DNA from: Telmatactis stephensoni
Taxonomy: Eukaryota; Cnidaria; Anthozoa; Actiniaria; Isophelliidae
Assembly: GCA_029948255.1 (NCBI GenBank)
Contig: JALIZF010001794.1
Location: 726,117-790,116, forward strand
Length of the DNA stretch: 64,000 nucleotides
Direction of reading: 5' to 3'
In this document: in pieces, positions 11,698 to 21,423 of the stretch
How positions within the stretch are numbered: the first letter of the stretch is position 1
Layout: each line of letters starts with the position of its first letter
The notes under the pieces: model-generated
Told to the model about the DNA's origin: nothing
Database searches by the model: none
The model's input: the letters and a program-made list of their open reading frames with translations, nothing else
Made by a program: the position numbers and the translations under genes

Positions 11698-11700
<3 letters not shown>
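11615..11700 (-). repeat. Right terminal inverted repeat of element A
   Basis: Exact reverse complement of 365-450. Followed by TATATA from 11701. Confidence 0.88.
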
Positions 11701-12099
<399 letters not shown>

Positions 12100-12133
12100 T
12101 ATGTATTAATTGTTGAAGACTTTAAGAATGATT

Positions 12134-12203
12134 CATTGTTTTATTGCTACAGGCTGTTTCGTATGATCAAAAATTGACCACACTCTTCAGGCAAGTTACA
12201 ATG
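12134..12203 (-). ncRNA. Hammerhead ribozyme of PLE 1
   Basis: Minus strand: outer stem I CATTG/CAATG, inner stem I TTGC/GCAA, core CTGAAGA, 9-bp stem II starting GTGTGGTCA with G-T wobbles, GAAA, short stem III CA/TG, cleavage triplet GTA. Compared with family A copies the stem II bases differ but pairing is kept. Confidence 0.8.
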
Positions 12204-12233
12204 AATGACCGTTAAAATTCTGGCATTTGAAAT

Positions 12234-14369
12234 TTACAGATTGTGATTGCGGTACGTGTTGATAAAATATCTTAAAGTATATTTGTGTCTGTGTCGACAA
12301 GGGCTAGCTAATTCGTTACGTTTGTTGAGAGTACAAAGATGTTTTTGACAGATGATTACATATTTTTCAGTTAGACATAAGTTACATTTTTTGCTTATAT
12401 TACTATAAGGTCTACATTTCTTTAGAATTTTCCACTTAATGGTAAAAGTTTTGTTAGCGTCTTTTAAGTTCCAAATATGTTTTGATAGTTCTGTTTCGTT
12501 TCTTCGGTTGCTGTGTTTAAATGTCTTGTGGTTTCTGTAACGTTCTTTAAAGTTTGTTGCAAGTCCTACGTAGGTTTCTGTCGATGTGGTTGTTTCTACA
12601 GTTGCTTGGTAAATTACGTTATTTTGGAGACATTTTCCTTCAAGGGGACATTCTGTTTTTCTTCTGCAGTTACATTCTTTGTTTTGTTCATCCGCTGTTT
12701 GCGTTGTGGTTATTTTCTTGTTATGAGTGGAAATGATGGTCTTTATGTTTGGCATGCAGGAGTAGCTTAGCTTGAGTGTGTGCCTATTAAAGATTTTGTG
12801 CAATGGGTGATCCTTCGGGAAGCATTGGTTTACAGCATTTAAGAACTTCTTTCCAACGTTGGTTTTCACATTTGAATCCCAGGGAGGGTTATACCACGTG
12901 ATGTTTCTTTTGCGGCTTTTTCTGTTTTTTCCACGTTGGTTGGGCTGTGGATTGTATGTCAGCTTGTGATCGTATCCGCTTTCATTCAATGCTTTTTGGT
13001 ATGGTTCTACTGTTTCGTTAAATACTTCTTGGTTAGAGGAGATATTTGTTAGTCTCTTGTTAATGTTAAGTGGAATGTTTTTCAGTAATGAAGGAGGATG
13101 ATTACTTTGTTGGTGTACGTATAAAAGTTTGTTATTGGGTTTCATGTAAGGTTTGTAAGTTCCGTTTGTTAGGTTAAATGTTACATCTAAGAAGTTAACA
13201 GTTTTTTTGTTAGCTTCTATTGTTATTTTTAAATCATTAGTTTTAAATATTTTGCAGATTTCTTTCTTGATCTTTTCTGTTTCTCTAGGGCTAGCATGGC
13301 AGGCAATTAAACCATCGTCACGGTAGAGGCCCACTGAAACATGAAGCTTTGGTGTGATCAATGATAACATGTATAAGCCAATTAGCTCACATGTTTCCGC
13401 TCCATCGTATGAGCCCATGGTCACGTCAAACATGTTGTTGTTGTCTTTCTTTATCCATGGAGAGTCTAGATGTTGTAGTAATGATCGTTTGGCATGGATT
13501 ATGGTGTCTTTCTCCTGCTGGGTTATAGGGGTGAAGTTGGCTGCGAAATTGAGTGCTTTGGTTAAAAGTTTTTCAGTTATTGAGGGGTAGAAGTCACAAA
13601 CATCGAAGGTAATAAATACGTGGCTGTCCTTATTCTGTATGCTATTAAACCATTGGATTGTGTCGTTGGTACTTCTCCAAAGATTTGCTTTAGTAGCTTG
13701 CATTATTTCCCCATTGATTCTGTCAAGGATTTTCTTGCTTATTATGCCAATTTCTGATTTACTTGGGTTGATAAGTCTACATGTAGGTTTATTGTCAAAG
13801 TCAGGTTTGTGGTCTTTTAGTGTTACAAATGAATCTCGGCGCGAAGATACCTCAATTCTATCGTCTAAATTGAGAGCTTCTGCTATACGTTTGTCTTTAG
13901 CTGTAATATCGTTCGGTACGGTTGGATTTGCTTTCTTGTATGATTTTGTCACGTTATTATCTACCAGTTTTGTGTAGTCATCTTTGTTTGTCTTGTAGTA
14001 GTTGGTAGTCTTGTCGGCTTTTACAAATACATGGCAGTCGTCCTGAATTTCTTTAACATCTTTTCTCAACTTTTTCTGGAATACGTTAGTGCTGTGGTTC
14101 GCTTTAAATTCTATAGACTGTATAATGTTTAGCATGGAATCTTCAAAGGCATCCAGCTCTTTTATGTGTGGCGGTGAACGTTTTGATTTAAAACCGTACG
14201 TCTCTTTACTTGAAGTTTCGTTTGTTGGGTTCAAGAAGAAATGCGCTTTCCAACGCATACGTTGTAGAAGTGACTCAGTTTTGTCAATAAGTCTTTGTAG
14301 AAATGTATTTTTGCTTGCCAGTGGGATGTTCTTGGTCGAATATCCGAAGTCTTTAACTTGAAAATTCAT
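12234..14369 (-). CDS. PLE reverse transcriptase with GIY-YIG endonuclease
   Basis: 711-aa uninterrupted ORF. The N-terminal basic region (about 1-130) is followed by reverse transcriptase motifs: FDVCDFYPSI (motif A), MGSYDGAETCELIG (motif B) and the PLE-type catalytic GLYRDDG (motif C). After a basic linker comes the PLE zinc motif CNCRRKTECPLEGKC and a GIY-YIG nuclease starting VIYQATV...TYVGLA with R..NH and the E of NETELSKHIW. Another Cys cluster (CNLC) lies near the C-terminus. Length and order match full PLE ORFs, although a slightly longer 5' end cannot be excluded. The enzyme would copy RNA at nicked DNA targets. It looks intact, unlike its neighbours. Confidence 0.9.
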   Translation of the reverse strand: MNFQVKDFGYSTKNIPLASKNTFLQRLIDKTESLLQRMRWKAHFFLNPTNETSSKETYGFKSKRSPPHIKELDAFEDSMLNIIQSIEFKANHSTNVFQKKLRKDVKEIQDDCHVFVKADKTTNYYKTNKDDYTKLVDNNVTKSYKKANPTVPNDITAKDKRIAEALNLDDRIEVSSRRDSFVTLKDHKPDFDNKPTCRLINPSKSEIGIISKKILDRINGEIMQATKANLWRSTNDTIQWFNSIQNKDSHVFITFDVCDFYPSITEKLLTKALNFAANFTPITQQEKDTIIHAKRSLLQHLDSPWIKKDNNNMFDVTMGSYDGAETCELIGLYMLSLITPKLHVSVGLYRDDGLIACHASPRETEKIKKEICKIFKTNDLKITIEANKKTVNFLDVTFNLTNGTYKPYMKPNNKLLYVHQQSNHPPSLLKNIPLNINKRLTNISSNQEVFNETVEPYQKALNESGYDHKLTYNPQPNQRGKNRKSRKRNITWYNPPWDSNVKTNVGKKFLNAVNQCFPKDHPLHKIFNRHTLKLSYSCMPNIKTIISTHNKKITTTQTADEQNKECNCRRKTECPLEGKCLQNNVIYQATVETTTSTETYVGLATNFKERYRNHKTFKHSNRRNETELSKHIWNLKDANKTFTIKWKILKKCRPYSNISKKCNLCLTEKYVIICQKHLCTLNKRNELASPCRHRHKYTLRYFINTYRNHNL

Positions 14370-14460
14370 TCTTTATAGCGCTCTACTGAAATTCTCAGGA
14401 GCTCAATTTACTTTAAAATTGTCATGAACTTATTTCCAAAGAGTGCTCGACTATAAAAGA

Positions 14461-14850
14461 AGCACGTGCGCTTGCTTGTCTAGCCATATTTTAACGAACT
14501 AGCCGGCCCGCACTTGCACAGGAACGAAGGAGTCGGGTGGGATATCCCAAATCGGGAGGGCATGTAACTCCTTCGTTCCTGACTGATGACAGAATAGAAT
14601 CCAAATCAAACTTCAACTTACAGGTAAGTCTCATTTAATTTTATAATTCTATCCTGTCATCAGTCATACGTCACTATGGAGTAACATGAGATTTTGAAGA
14701 GTGCAAGTGTGGGCCAGGCGAATAAAACGTGTTCCATAAACTGAGGTTGCCTGATAAATGCTTGTGGTGGTGATCCGTGTCAGTACAAGCAATTGAATAC
14801 ATCAACTGACATCTGCTATATAGCGGTAAAGTGGTTTAATACATGAAAAT
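14461..14850. other. Nested hairpin region between inverted PLE ends
   Basis: Three nested inverted pairs: 14507-14519 with 14701-14713, 14520-14533 with 14567-14580, and 14580-14600 with 14646-14666. They predict a three-way junction. A CAGGTAAGT at 14631-14639 looks like a splice donor. No coding sequence. Function not known. Confidence 0.6.
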
Positions 14851-14859
14851 AAAGAGTCG

Positions 14860-15110
14860 AGCATATAGTCGAGCACTCTTTGGAAATAAGTTCATGACAA
14901 TTTTAAAGTATATATATATATATATATATCATTTAAGTTGAATAGCAAAACAGTTGCCAAAGTGCTCAATAGTTTAAAACTAGAGCTTTATAAAAGAAAA
15001 GAAAATAGTAATGATCAACAAAAGATCTGACTAGTTGGCATATTTATTACTATATAGTTTCGTACTAGACAGTACTTAAGCACTGTACAGCACTCGTCAG
15101 ATAAATTGCC
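14860..15110 (-). mobile_element. PLE terminus fragment, family C-like
   Basis: Starts with the inverted copy of the PLE 1 upstream end (14850-14910), a TA tract (14911-14930), then a new PLE terminus with an AAGTGCTC variant and a hammerhead (15037-15110). No ORF. Confidence 0.65.
15037..15110 (-). ncRNA. Hammerhead ribozyme, diverged PLE family
   Basis: Minus strand: stem I GGCA/TGCC and TTTAT/ATAAA, core CTGACGA, a long stem II (GTGCTG/TAGTAC plus ACAGT/ACTGT around one mismatch), GAAA, stem III CT/AG, cleavage triplet GTA. The changed stem II still pairs. Confidence 0.75.
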
Positions 15111-15228
15111 AAAGTGATAGCATAAATTCAAAAATTACAACGGTTATACTGATATTTGATACATGGTTACTCTAAAAAAAGATATAGTTTGTTATCGCGT
15201 TACATTTTTGAGAAGGAATTTATTATTA
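15111..15228. other. Short AT-rich spacer
   Basis: No feature recognised between two PLE fragments. Confidence 0.4.
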
Positions 15229-15694
15229 TTTAGAATTTTATATATATATAATTTAACTTTAAATAAAGCAAAATTGCTTTCAGAGTGCTCAATAGTTTGA
15301 GAACTAGAGCTTAATAATTATTTCTAGACAGACAAATCAACAAAAGATACAAAGAGGCATGTTTATTACTATATAGTTTCGTACCGCACAAAAATTTGTA
15401 CGGCACTCGTCAGATAAACAGCCTAAAATTACAACGGCTTCTAATTGATATACGATATCATATTATAGATAATTGCGTGACACAGGCGCTATTTAAGTTT
15501 TAAAATTACGTAAAAGAAATTTATTCGCGTGTCTGCAGGACGTTATCAGTTCGTTTCTTTTATTAAGTGTTCCTAGTTCAGGTTTATAGATAATGAAGAA
15601 CTTTTCCCATAGGCATAAATTGCAGCAGTTTGATGAAACTATATAGTAATAAACATGCCTCTTTGTATCTTTTGTTGATTTGTCTGTCTAGAAA

Positions 15695-15706
<12 letters not shown>
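15229..15706 (-). pseudogene. PLE family C fragment, 5'-truncated
   Basis: Minus strand coding relic ending the PLE ORF: a [12 protein letters not shown] region near 15590-15625 followed by [15 protein letters not shown]. Truncated at about 15625 and joined there to an inverted piece of its own terminus (15633-15700) that begins inside the hammerhead. A hammerhead is present at 15361-15419 and AGAGTGCTC at 15282-15290. Confidence 0.75.
15361..15419 (-). ncRNA. Hammerhead ribozyme, PLE family C
   Basis: Same fold as 130-188: stem I GTTTAT/ATAAAC, CTGACGA, 9-bp stem II, GAAA, stem III CT/AG with loop ATAT, cleavage triplet GTA. Confidence 0.8.
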
Positions 15707-15709
<3 letters not shown>

Positions 15710-15732
<23 letters not shown>

Positions 15733-16985
15733 ATTAGTCAAAGACTAGGATAAATGATTCATTGTTTTATTGCTACAAGCTGGTTTCGTATGATCGTCAG
15801 AGACGATCACACTCATCAGGCAAGTTACAATGAATGACCGTTAAAATTTTGCTGGTGGTTTTAAAATATCTCGTGACCTATAATGGTATTATGTTACATG
15901 ACAGTTTTTGAGCGTGAATTTGTTTCTGTGTCTACACCGGCTAGCTAATTCATTACGTCTATTTAAGGAACATAAATGTTTTTTACAAATTATTATGAAT
16001 TTCTCGCTTAAACATAAATTACATTTTTTAGTGATATTGCTGTAAGGTTCGCATTTTTTGATAATTTTCCATGTAATATTGTAATTTTTGTTTTCCTCTT
16101 TGAGTTTCCAAACGTATTTTGAGAGTTCTGTTTCATTTCTTCGGTTCTTTAGCTTTAGTGATGTTTTGTGGTTTCTGAATCTTTCTTTGAAATTTGTTGC
16201 TAGGCCTACGTAAGTTTCTGTTGTTGTGTCTGTTGTTACGGTTGCTTGGTAGATAACATTTGTTTGTAGGCACTTGCCTTCTAATGGGCATTCTGTTATC
16301 TTTCTACAGTTGCATTCTTTGTTAGTTTTGTTTAACTGTTCTGGTTCTTGTTCGGTGGAGAGTATTTTTTTGTTGTGCGATGCTATGATGGATTTGATGT
16401 TAGGCATACAAGAATAGCTTATTTTGAGGGTGTGTCTATTGAAGATCTTGTGTAATGGATGGTTTATGGGGAAGCATTTGTCGACAGCGTTGAGGAATTT
16501 TCGTCCCAGGTTAGTTTTCAAGTTGCCGTTCCATGGCGGGTTATACCAAGTAATGTTTCTTTTCCGGTTCTTTTTACGCTTAATACGATTGGTTGTTGGT
16601 TGGAACGTTAATTTATGGTCATGTCCGCTATTGAGAAGTGCTTCTTGGTACGGGTTAATGGTTTCGTTAAATGCGTCTTCGTTAGATGCGATATTAGAAA
16701 GTCTTTGGTTAATGTTAGATGGTATGTTTTTTAGTAATGTTGGTGGATGGTTACTTTGTTTATGGACGTATAGTAGTTTGTTATTGGGTTTCATGTATGG
16801 TTTATATGTGCCGTTAGTTAGGTTAAATGTTACATCTAGAAAATTAACGATTTTTTTGTTAGCTTCTATAGTTATCTTTAAGTCGTTGTCTTTGAAGGTT
16901 TTCGTTATTTTCTTCTTGATGGCATCTATTTGCTTAGGTGTCGCTTTACATGCAATTAGCCCATCATCACGGTATAGTCCTACTT
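15710..16985 (-). pseudogene. PLE family A copy, 5'-truncated, left arm
   Basis: Open on the minus strand from the catalytic GLYRDDG (near 16970) through the basic linker, CNCRKITECPLEGKC, the GIY-YIG domain and the C-terminal Cys cluster to the stop at 15889. The first part of the RT is missing. Followed by a hammerhead at 15760-15832. At about 16985 the copy is joined head to head to an inverted copy of its own 3' part. Confidence 0.85.
15760..15832 (-). ncRNA. Hammerhead ribozyme, PLE family A
   Basis: Minus strand: stem I CATTG/CAATG and TTGC/GCAA around an internal loop, CTGATGA, 11-bp stem II GTGTGATCGTC/GACGATCATAC, GAAA, short stem III, triplet GTA. Confidence 0.85.
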
Positions 16986-16989
16986 TGTC

Positions 16990-17525
16990 CTACTTTATCT
17001 ACCAAGCAACCGTAACAACAGACACAACAACAGAAACTTACGTAGGCCTAGCAACAAATTTCAAAGAAAGATTCAGAAACCACAAAACATCACTAAAGCT
17101 AAAGAACCGAAGAAATGAAACAGAACTCTCAAAATACGTTTGGAAACTCAAAGAGGAAAACAAAAATTACAATATTACATGGAAAATTATCAAAAAATGC
17201 GAACCTTACAGCAATATCACTAAAAAATGTAATTTATGTTTAAGCGAGAAATTCATAATAATTTGTAAAAAACATTTATGTTCCTTAAATAGACGTAATG
17301 AATTAGCTAGCCGGTGTAGACACAGAAACAAATTCACGCTCAAAAACTGTCATGTAACATAATACCATTATAGGTCACGAGATATTTTAAAACCACCAGC
17401 AAAATTTTAACGGTCATTCATTGTAACTTGCCTGATGAGTGTGATCGTCTCTGACGATCATACGAAACCAGCTTGTAGCAATAAAACAATGAATCATTTA
17501 TCCTAGTCTTTGACTAATATATTTC
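16990..17525 (+). pseudogene. PLE family A copy, right arm of inverted duplication
   Basis: Starts at IYQATV of the GIY-YIG domain and runs to the stop at 17362 and beyond. Apparently identical to the reverse complement of 15730-16260. No start codon of its own; the frame that crosses from 16424 is chimeric. Carries a hammerhead at 17419-17491. Confidence 0.85.
17419..17491 (+). ncRNA. Hammerhead ribozyme, PLE family A
   Basis: CTGATGA at 17432-17438, 11-bp stem II, GAAAC at 17464-17468, triplet GTA at 17475-17477, stem I CATTG/CAATG and TTGC/GCAA. All core positions conserved. Confidence 0.87.
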
Positions 17526-17800
<275 letters not shown>

Positions 17801-17870
17801 ATATATTAATATATGAAATATAATATATGAAATATATGAAATATATTACATTGAAATGTAACGGTTATTC

Positions 17871-17936
17871 GGTGTAAATCGCCTGATGAGTGTGGTTCTC
17901 TGAGCCATACGAAACAATATTGTAGTGAAATACACC
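17871..17936 (+). ncRNA. Hammerhead ribozyme, PLE family B
   Basis: Stem I GGTGTA/TACACC and TCGC/GTGA with an AA/AA internal loop, CTGATGA at 17883-17889, stem II GTGTGGTTC/GAGCCATAC, GAAA, stem III CA/TG with loop ATAT, triplet GTA. Differs from family A by compensated changes. Confidence 0.87.
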
Positions 17937-17984
17937 ATGAATATTGAATAGTTTGTCCTCCTTTCTTCAATTTATATTGCTCTG

Positions 17985-18045
17985 ATGGCGATGTTCATCA
18001 TTGAGCACTCTTTTGCGAAACGGATGAAATACTACAATTTTCTGG

Positions 18046-18090
<45 letters not shown>

Positions 18091-18118
18091 AAACGGATGA
18101 AATACTACAATTTTCTGG

Positions 18119-18164
<46 letters not shown>
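17985..18164. repeat. Duplicated PLE B terminus and TA tracts
   Basis: The segment GCGAAACGGATGAAATAC plus TA tract occurs twice in tandem (18015-18090 and 18088-18166). AGAGTGCTC lies at 18003-18011 on the minus strand. Confidence 0.75.
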
Positions 18165-18170
<6 letters not shown>

Positions 18171-18372
18171 CAAATCCCTAAAACTTTGATATTGTTCTGA
18201 TATATATACATATATATATCCGCCATTTTCTATTGTCTTTCCTTTTGTTTTTCAAGTTTTTCCCTTGAGAACAACCTTCAGAACAAAAGGAAAGACAATG
18301 GAAAATGGCGGATATATATATGTATATATATCAGAACAATATCAAAGTTTTAGGGATTTGGTGTATATATAT
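18165..18372. mobile_element. Foldback repeat in TA tracts
   Basis: Inverted arms CACCAAATCCCTAAAACTTT...CCGCCATTTTC (about 18169-18225) and their reverse complement up to 18364. Half of the same repeat recurs at 20257-20370. Non-coding. Confidence 0.75.
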
Positions 18373-18790
18373 ATATATATAATAAAGATCATTGAAAATG
18401 TTTTCCAAAGAGTGCTCGACATTGTAGGAGCATGATATGAAATATATTAGTCAAAGACTAGGATAAATGATTCATTGTTTTATTGCTACAAGCTGGTTTC
18501 GTATGATCGTCAGAGACGATCACACTCAGACGATCACACTTAGACGTAATGAATTAGCTAGCCCGTGTAGACACAGAAACAAATTCACGCTCAAAAACTG
18601 TCATGTAACATAATACCATTATAGGTCACGAGATATTTTAAAACCACCAGCAAAATTTTAACGGTCATTCATTGTAACTTGCCTGATGAGTGTGATCGTC
18701 TCTGACGATCATACGAAACCAGCTTGTAGCAATAAAACAATGAATCATTTATCCTAGTCTTTGACTAATATATTTCATATATATATATAT
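18373..18790. mobile_element. PLE family A 3' ends, rearranged
   Basis: An inverted PLE A tail (18385-18530) with a broken hammerhead lacking the CTGATGA box is joined at about 18535 to a plus-strand PLE A tail that encodes only the last residues (RRNELASPCRHR...) and has an intact hammerhead at 18670-18742. Confidence 0.75.
18670..18742 (+). ncRNA. Hammerhead ribozyme, PLE family A
   Basis: Same sequence and fold as 17419-17491: CTGATGA, 11-bp stem II, GAAAC, triplet GTA, two-part stem I. Confidence 0.86.
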
Positions 18791-18905
18791 ATATAACCAG
18801 AAAATTGTAGTATTTCATCCGTTTCGCAAAAGAGTGCTCAATGATGAACATCGCCATCAGAGCAATATAAATTGAAGAAAGGAGGACAAACTATTCAATA
18901 TTCAT

Positions 18906-18971
18906 GGTGTATTTCACTACAATATTGTTTCGTATGGCTCAGAGAACCACACTCATCAGGCGATTTACACC
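18906..18971 (-). ncRNA. Hammerhead ribozyme, PLE family B
   Basis: Reverse-strand copy of the 17871-17936 motif with all core positions present. Downstream of the PLE B relic at 19088-19614. Confidence 0.86.
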
Positions 18972-19087
18972 GAATAACCGTTACATTTCAAAAGGTCTAC
19001 AATAATATGATATAGCTAGTTTACAAAGATAGAACGATAAGGTAAATAATTAAGTCTAATTTTAGGTCACGATAGTACGTTACATTA

Positions 19088-19614
19088 TCACGCGATACCA
19101 TCGTGGAATCTATTAAGTAGATATTTACGTTTGTGTCGGCAAGTTGACACAAGTTCGTTGCGTTTATTGAGGGAGGCTTTTTTAGGTTGGCAAATTATTA
19201 TGTATTTTTCATTTATGCAAAGATTGCAACGCTTACTAGTGTTCGAGTATGATTTGGCTCTTGCAAGAATAGACCATTTTAGACTGTACTTGGTCTTTTT
19301 TTCTTTTAATTTCCATATATGTTTTGAAAGTTCCGTTGAATTTTGACTTTTTTTGTTTCTAAAAGATGAAGTATGATTATTGTATCTTGTCTTGAACTCA
19401 GTTTCACATAGTCCGACGTATGTTTCAGTGCTGTTGTTAGTCGTAACTGTAGCTTGATATACAATGTTAGATGCTCTGCAGTTTCCTTGTAGAGGGCATT
19501 CGTCCTTTTTCCTGCAGTTGCAAGGGGGGTCTGTCTCGTTTTCTTGTCTTTGCTGGTTTAGAATGTTTTTGTTGTGACTGTCAATAATGCTTTTAACGTT
19601 AGGCATGCAGGAGT
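19088..19614 (-). pseudogene. PLE family B, GIY-YIG portion only
   Basis: Open frame from SCMPNVKSIIDSHNK through CNCRKKDECPLQGNC, a GIY-YIG domain (VYQATV...TYVGLCETEF) and CNLCINEKYIIIC to the stop. The RT is missing: the copy stops abruptly at YSCMPN, where a TA tract begins (19615). The hammerhead follows at 18906-18971 and AGAGTGCTC at 18831-18839. Confidence 0.82.
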
Positions 19615-19735
19615 ATATATATATATAACCAGAAAATTGTAGTATTTCATCCGTTTCGCAAAAGAGTGCTCAATGATGAACAATATTGTAGTGAAATACA
19701 CCATGAATATTGAATAGTTTGTCCTCCTTTCTTCA

Positions 19736-19779
<44 letters not shown>

Positions 19780-19790
19780 AAAAATAAAGA
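19615..19790. repeat. TA tracts and PLE B terminus fragment
   Basis: A partial PLE B end with AGAGTGCTC at 19663-19671, between two TA tracts. No gene. Confidence 0.7.
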
Positions 19791-19810
19791 AACAAACTAC
19801 TGTATTACCA

Positions 19811-19879
19811 TAGTGTATTTTCACGACAATATTGTTTCGTATGGTCTAAAAAGACCACACTCATCAGGCGAACACACTA
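19811..19879 (-). ncRNA. Hammerhead ribozyme, PLE family D
   Basis: Minus strand: stem I TAGTGT/ACACTA and TCGC/GTGA, CTGATGA, stem II GTGTGGTCT/AGACCATAC, GAAA, stem III CA/TG, triplet GTC. Stem II again differs from families A and B with pairing kept. Confidence 0.85.
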
Positions 19880-19988
19880 CATGATCGTTAGATCACTTAA
19901 GGTTTACATAAAGTACAAATTCAAATTTTAACGACGCTAAGTATAAGGTTACAGGTTCGTGACATTACAGTTACCTATGCGTGACAAT

Positions 19989-20235
19989 TTACGTTTTATC
20001 TTGATAAAATCTTAGTAAGTATCTTCGTCTGTGTCTACACGCGGATACAAGTTCATTGCGTTTGTTTAATGTCGCAATCTTAGGTTGGCAAATTATTATA
20101 TATTTTTCATTCAGACATAAATTGCAACGTTTGCTTAAATTATTATAGGCTTTTGCTTTCATCAGAATTGACCATTTCAAAGTGAATTGAATGTTACTGT
20201 CTTTTAAGTTCCAAATATACTTAGATAGTTTCGAT
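19989..20235 (-). pseudogene. PLE family D, C-terminal fragment
   Basis: Encodes only the end of the PLE ORF (LKWSILMKAKAYNNLSKRCN, EKYIIICQPK, NKRNELVSACRHRRRY). Cut at 20235 by the foldback repeat/TA tract. Confidence 0.78.
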
Positions 20236-20395
20236 TTGGTGTATATATATATATATACACCAAATCGCTAAAACTTTGATATTGTTCTGATATATATACA
20301 TATATATATCCGCCATTTTCTATTGTCTTTCCTTTTGTTCTCAAGTTTTTCCCTTGAGAACAACCTTAACCTTTAACTTTAACTTCTCAACCTTT
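20236..20395. mobile_element. Partial foldback repeat
   Basis: Half copy of the 18165-18372 repeat, starting at a short TA tract and ending in TTAACTTT-type repeats. Confidence 0.6.
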
Positions 20396-20501
20396 AACTT
20401 TAAATAAAGCAAAATTGCTTTCAGAGTGCTCAATAGTTTGAGAACTAGAGCTTAATAATTATTTCTAGACAGACAAATCAACAAAAGATACAAAGAGACA
20501 T

Positions 20502-20560
20502 GTTTATTACTTTATAGTGTCGTACTGCACAAAAAATTGTACGGCACTCGTCAGATAAAC
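20502..20560 (-). ncRNA. Degenerate hammerhead, PLE family C
   Basis: Same frame as 15361-15419, but the core GAAA reads GACA on the minus strand. This should abolish cleavage. Stem I and CTGACGA remain. Confidence 0.65.
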
Positions 20561-20725
20561 AGCCTAAAATTACAATGGCTTTCAATTGATATACGATATC
20601 ATATTACAGATAATTGCGTGACACAGGCGCTATTTATGTTTTAAAGTTACGTAAAAGAAATTTATTCGCATGTCTGCAGGACGTTATCAGTTCGTTTCTT
20701 TTATTAAGTGTTCCTAGTTGAGGTT

Positions 20726-21027
20726 TACGTAATGTATAAAGAACGAGAGAGCGTGTTATATCGGTGGATAAAGATCCGAGCCGAAGGCGAGGATCTTTAG
20801 ACCCGATATAACACGCTCTCGAGTTCTTTATATTACTTATCAAACGTCTAGTTGTCAATTATCATATTGGACCAGAATTTTCCAAGTTTGACTACTTTTG
20901 ACTTAGAAAATCCAAGTTAAAGTTTATGCAAATACACAAAAATCTTTATCCGATATAAAGATCTACGTTCCGGTAGTGATTTCCATTGTGTTTTCTAATG
21001 AATTATTAATGAGTTTGATAAAGATTA
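20726..21027. mobile_element. Inserted palindromic element in PLE C
   Basis: Interrupts the PLE ORF between GTLNKRNEL coding and the EKFFII coding region. The left part (20729-20838) is a strong hairpin with arms GTAATGTATAAAGAAC and GAGAGCGTGTTATATCGG and a loop near 20775. The right part is AT-rich. Confidence 0.6.
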
Positions 21028-21423
21028 TGAAGAACTTTTCCCATGCATGTTTTAGGATTTTCCAGGTTATTTTGTAGGTTTTTTCTTCCTCTTTTAGTTT
21101 CCATATGTGTTTACTATGTGTTCAGTGCTAGATCGTTTGCTGTAGTTGTTAAAGATCGTTTGCTGTAGTTGTTAAAGGAGGCTTTATGATTTGTAAAACG
21201 TGTCTTGAATGTATTTTCAGTCAGTCCTATGTATGTTTTGTGGAGGTTCGTTGTCTTCTGTAGTGACAGTGGCTTGATATATAATAGATTGTACAAGGCA
21301 GTTTCCGGTCAGTGGGCAGTCGTCTGGTTTTCTACAGTTGCATGACTTGTTAGTATCTTTGTCAGTCTTGTGTAATATGGACTTGTTGTGGCCATCAATG
21401 GATTGTTTCATGTTTGTCATACA

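Larger units (their letters stand above)
365..11700. mobile_element. Element A: Tc1/IS630-type two-gene transposon, 11.3 kb
   Basis: Bounded by perfect 86-bp inverted repeats (365-450 and 11615-11700) beginning CACTCGATTGCAGAAAGG and set in TA tracts, as expected for an element duplicating TA. Inside lie a convergent pair: an accessory gene (+, 1322-6158) and a DDE transposase (-, 11522-8240). The length is inflated by nested elements at 994-1157, 2318-2546, 2921-3910, 3915-5640, 6586-7066 and 9726-10053. The inner half of each end holds two direct copies of ATATCTAATGAGATGCATR, which look like transposase binding sites. A related short non-autonomous copy lies next door at 11729-11996. The target duplication cannot be proved because the flanks are TA repeats. 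Confidence 0.78.
12134..14460 (-). mobile_element. Penelope-like element 1, nearly complete
   Basis: Contains a 711-codon ORF, a hammerhead fold downstream of its stop (12134-12203) and the AGAGTGCTC motif upstream of the ORF at 14440-14448. The upstream 50 bp reappear inverted at 14850-14910 next to another TA tract, giving inverted termini typical of PLE copies. Confidence 0.85.
20400..21423 (-). pseudogene. PLE family C, GIY-YIG portion, interrupted
   Basis: Minus strand relic from SCMTNMKQSIDGHNK through CNCRKPDDCPLTGNC, GIY-YIG and the C-terminal [12 protein letters not shown]. Interrupted by an insertion at about 20726-21027. The region around 21140-21170 is duplicated and frame-broken. 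The 5' boundary at 21423 abuts an unrelated integrase relic. Confidence 0.75.

Noticed and set aside
13354..14361. Plus-strand frames of 78-112 codons
   Set aside because: Antisense to the intact PLE ORF.
14580..14600. Hammerhead core at CTGATGA
   Set aside because: No GAAA box or stem II in the right place; it is part of the nested hairpin region.
16424..17362. 312-codon plus-strand frame
   Set aside because: First half is antisense to the left PLE arm, second half is the right PLE arm; it exists only because of the inversion junction.
18454..18540. Working hammerhead of PLE family A
   Set aside because: The CTGATGA side is lost at the rearrangement junction.
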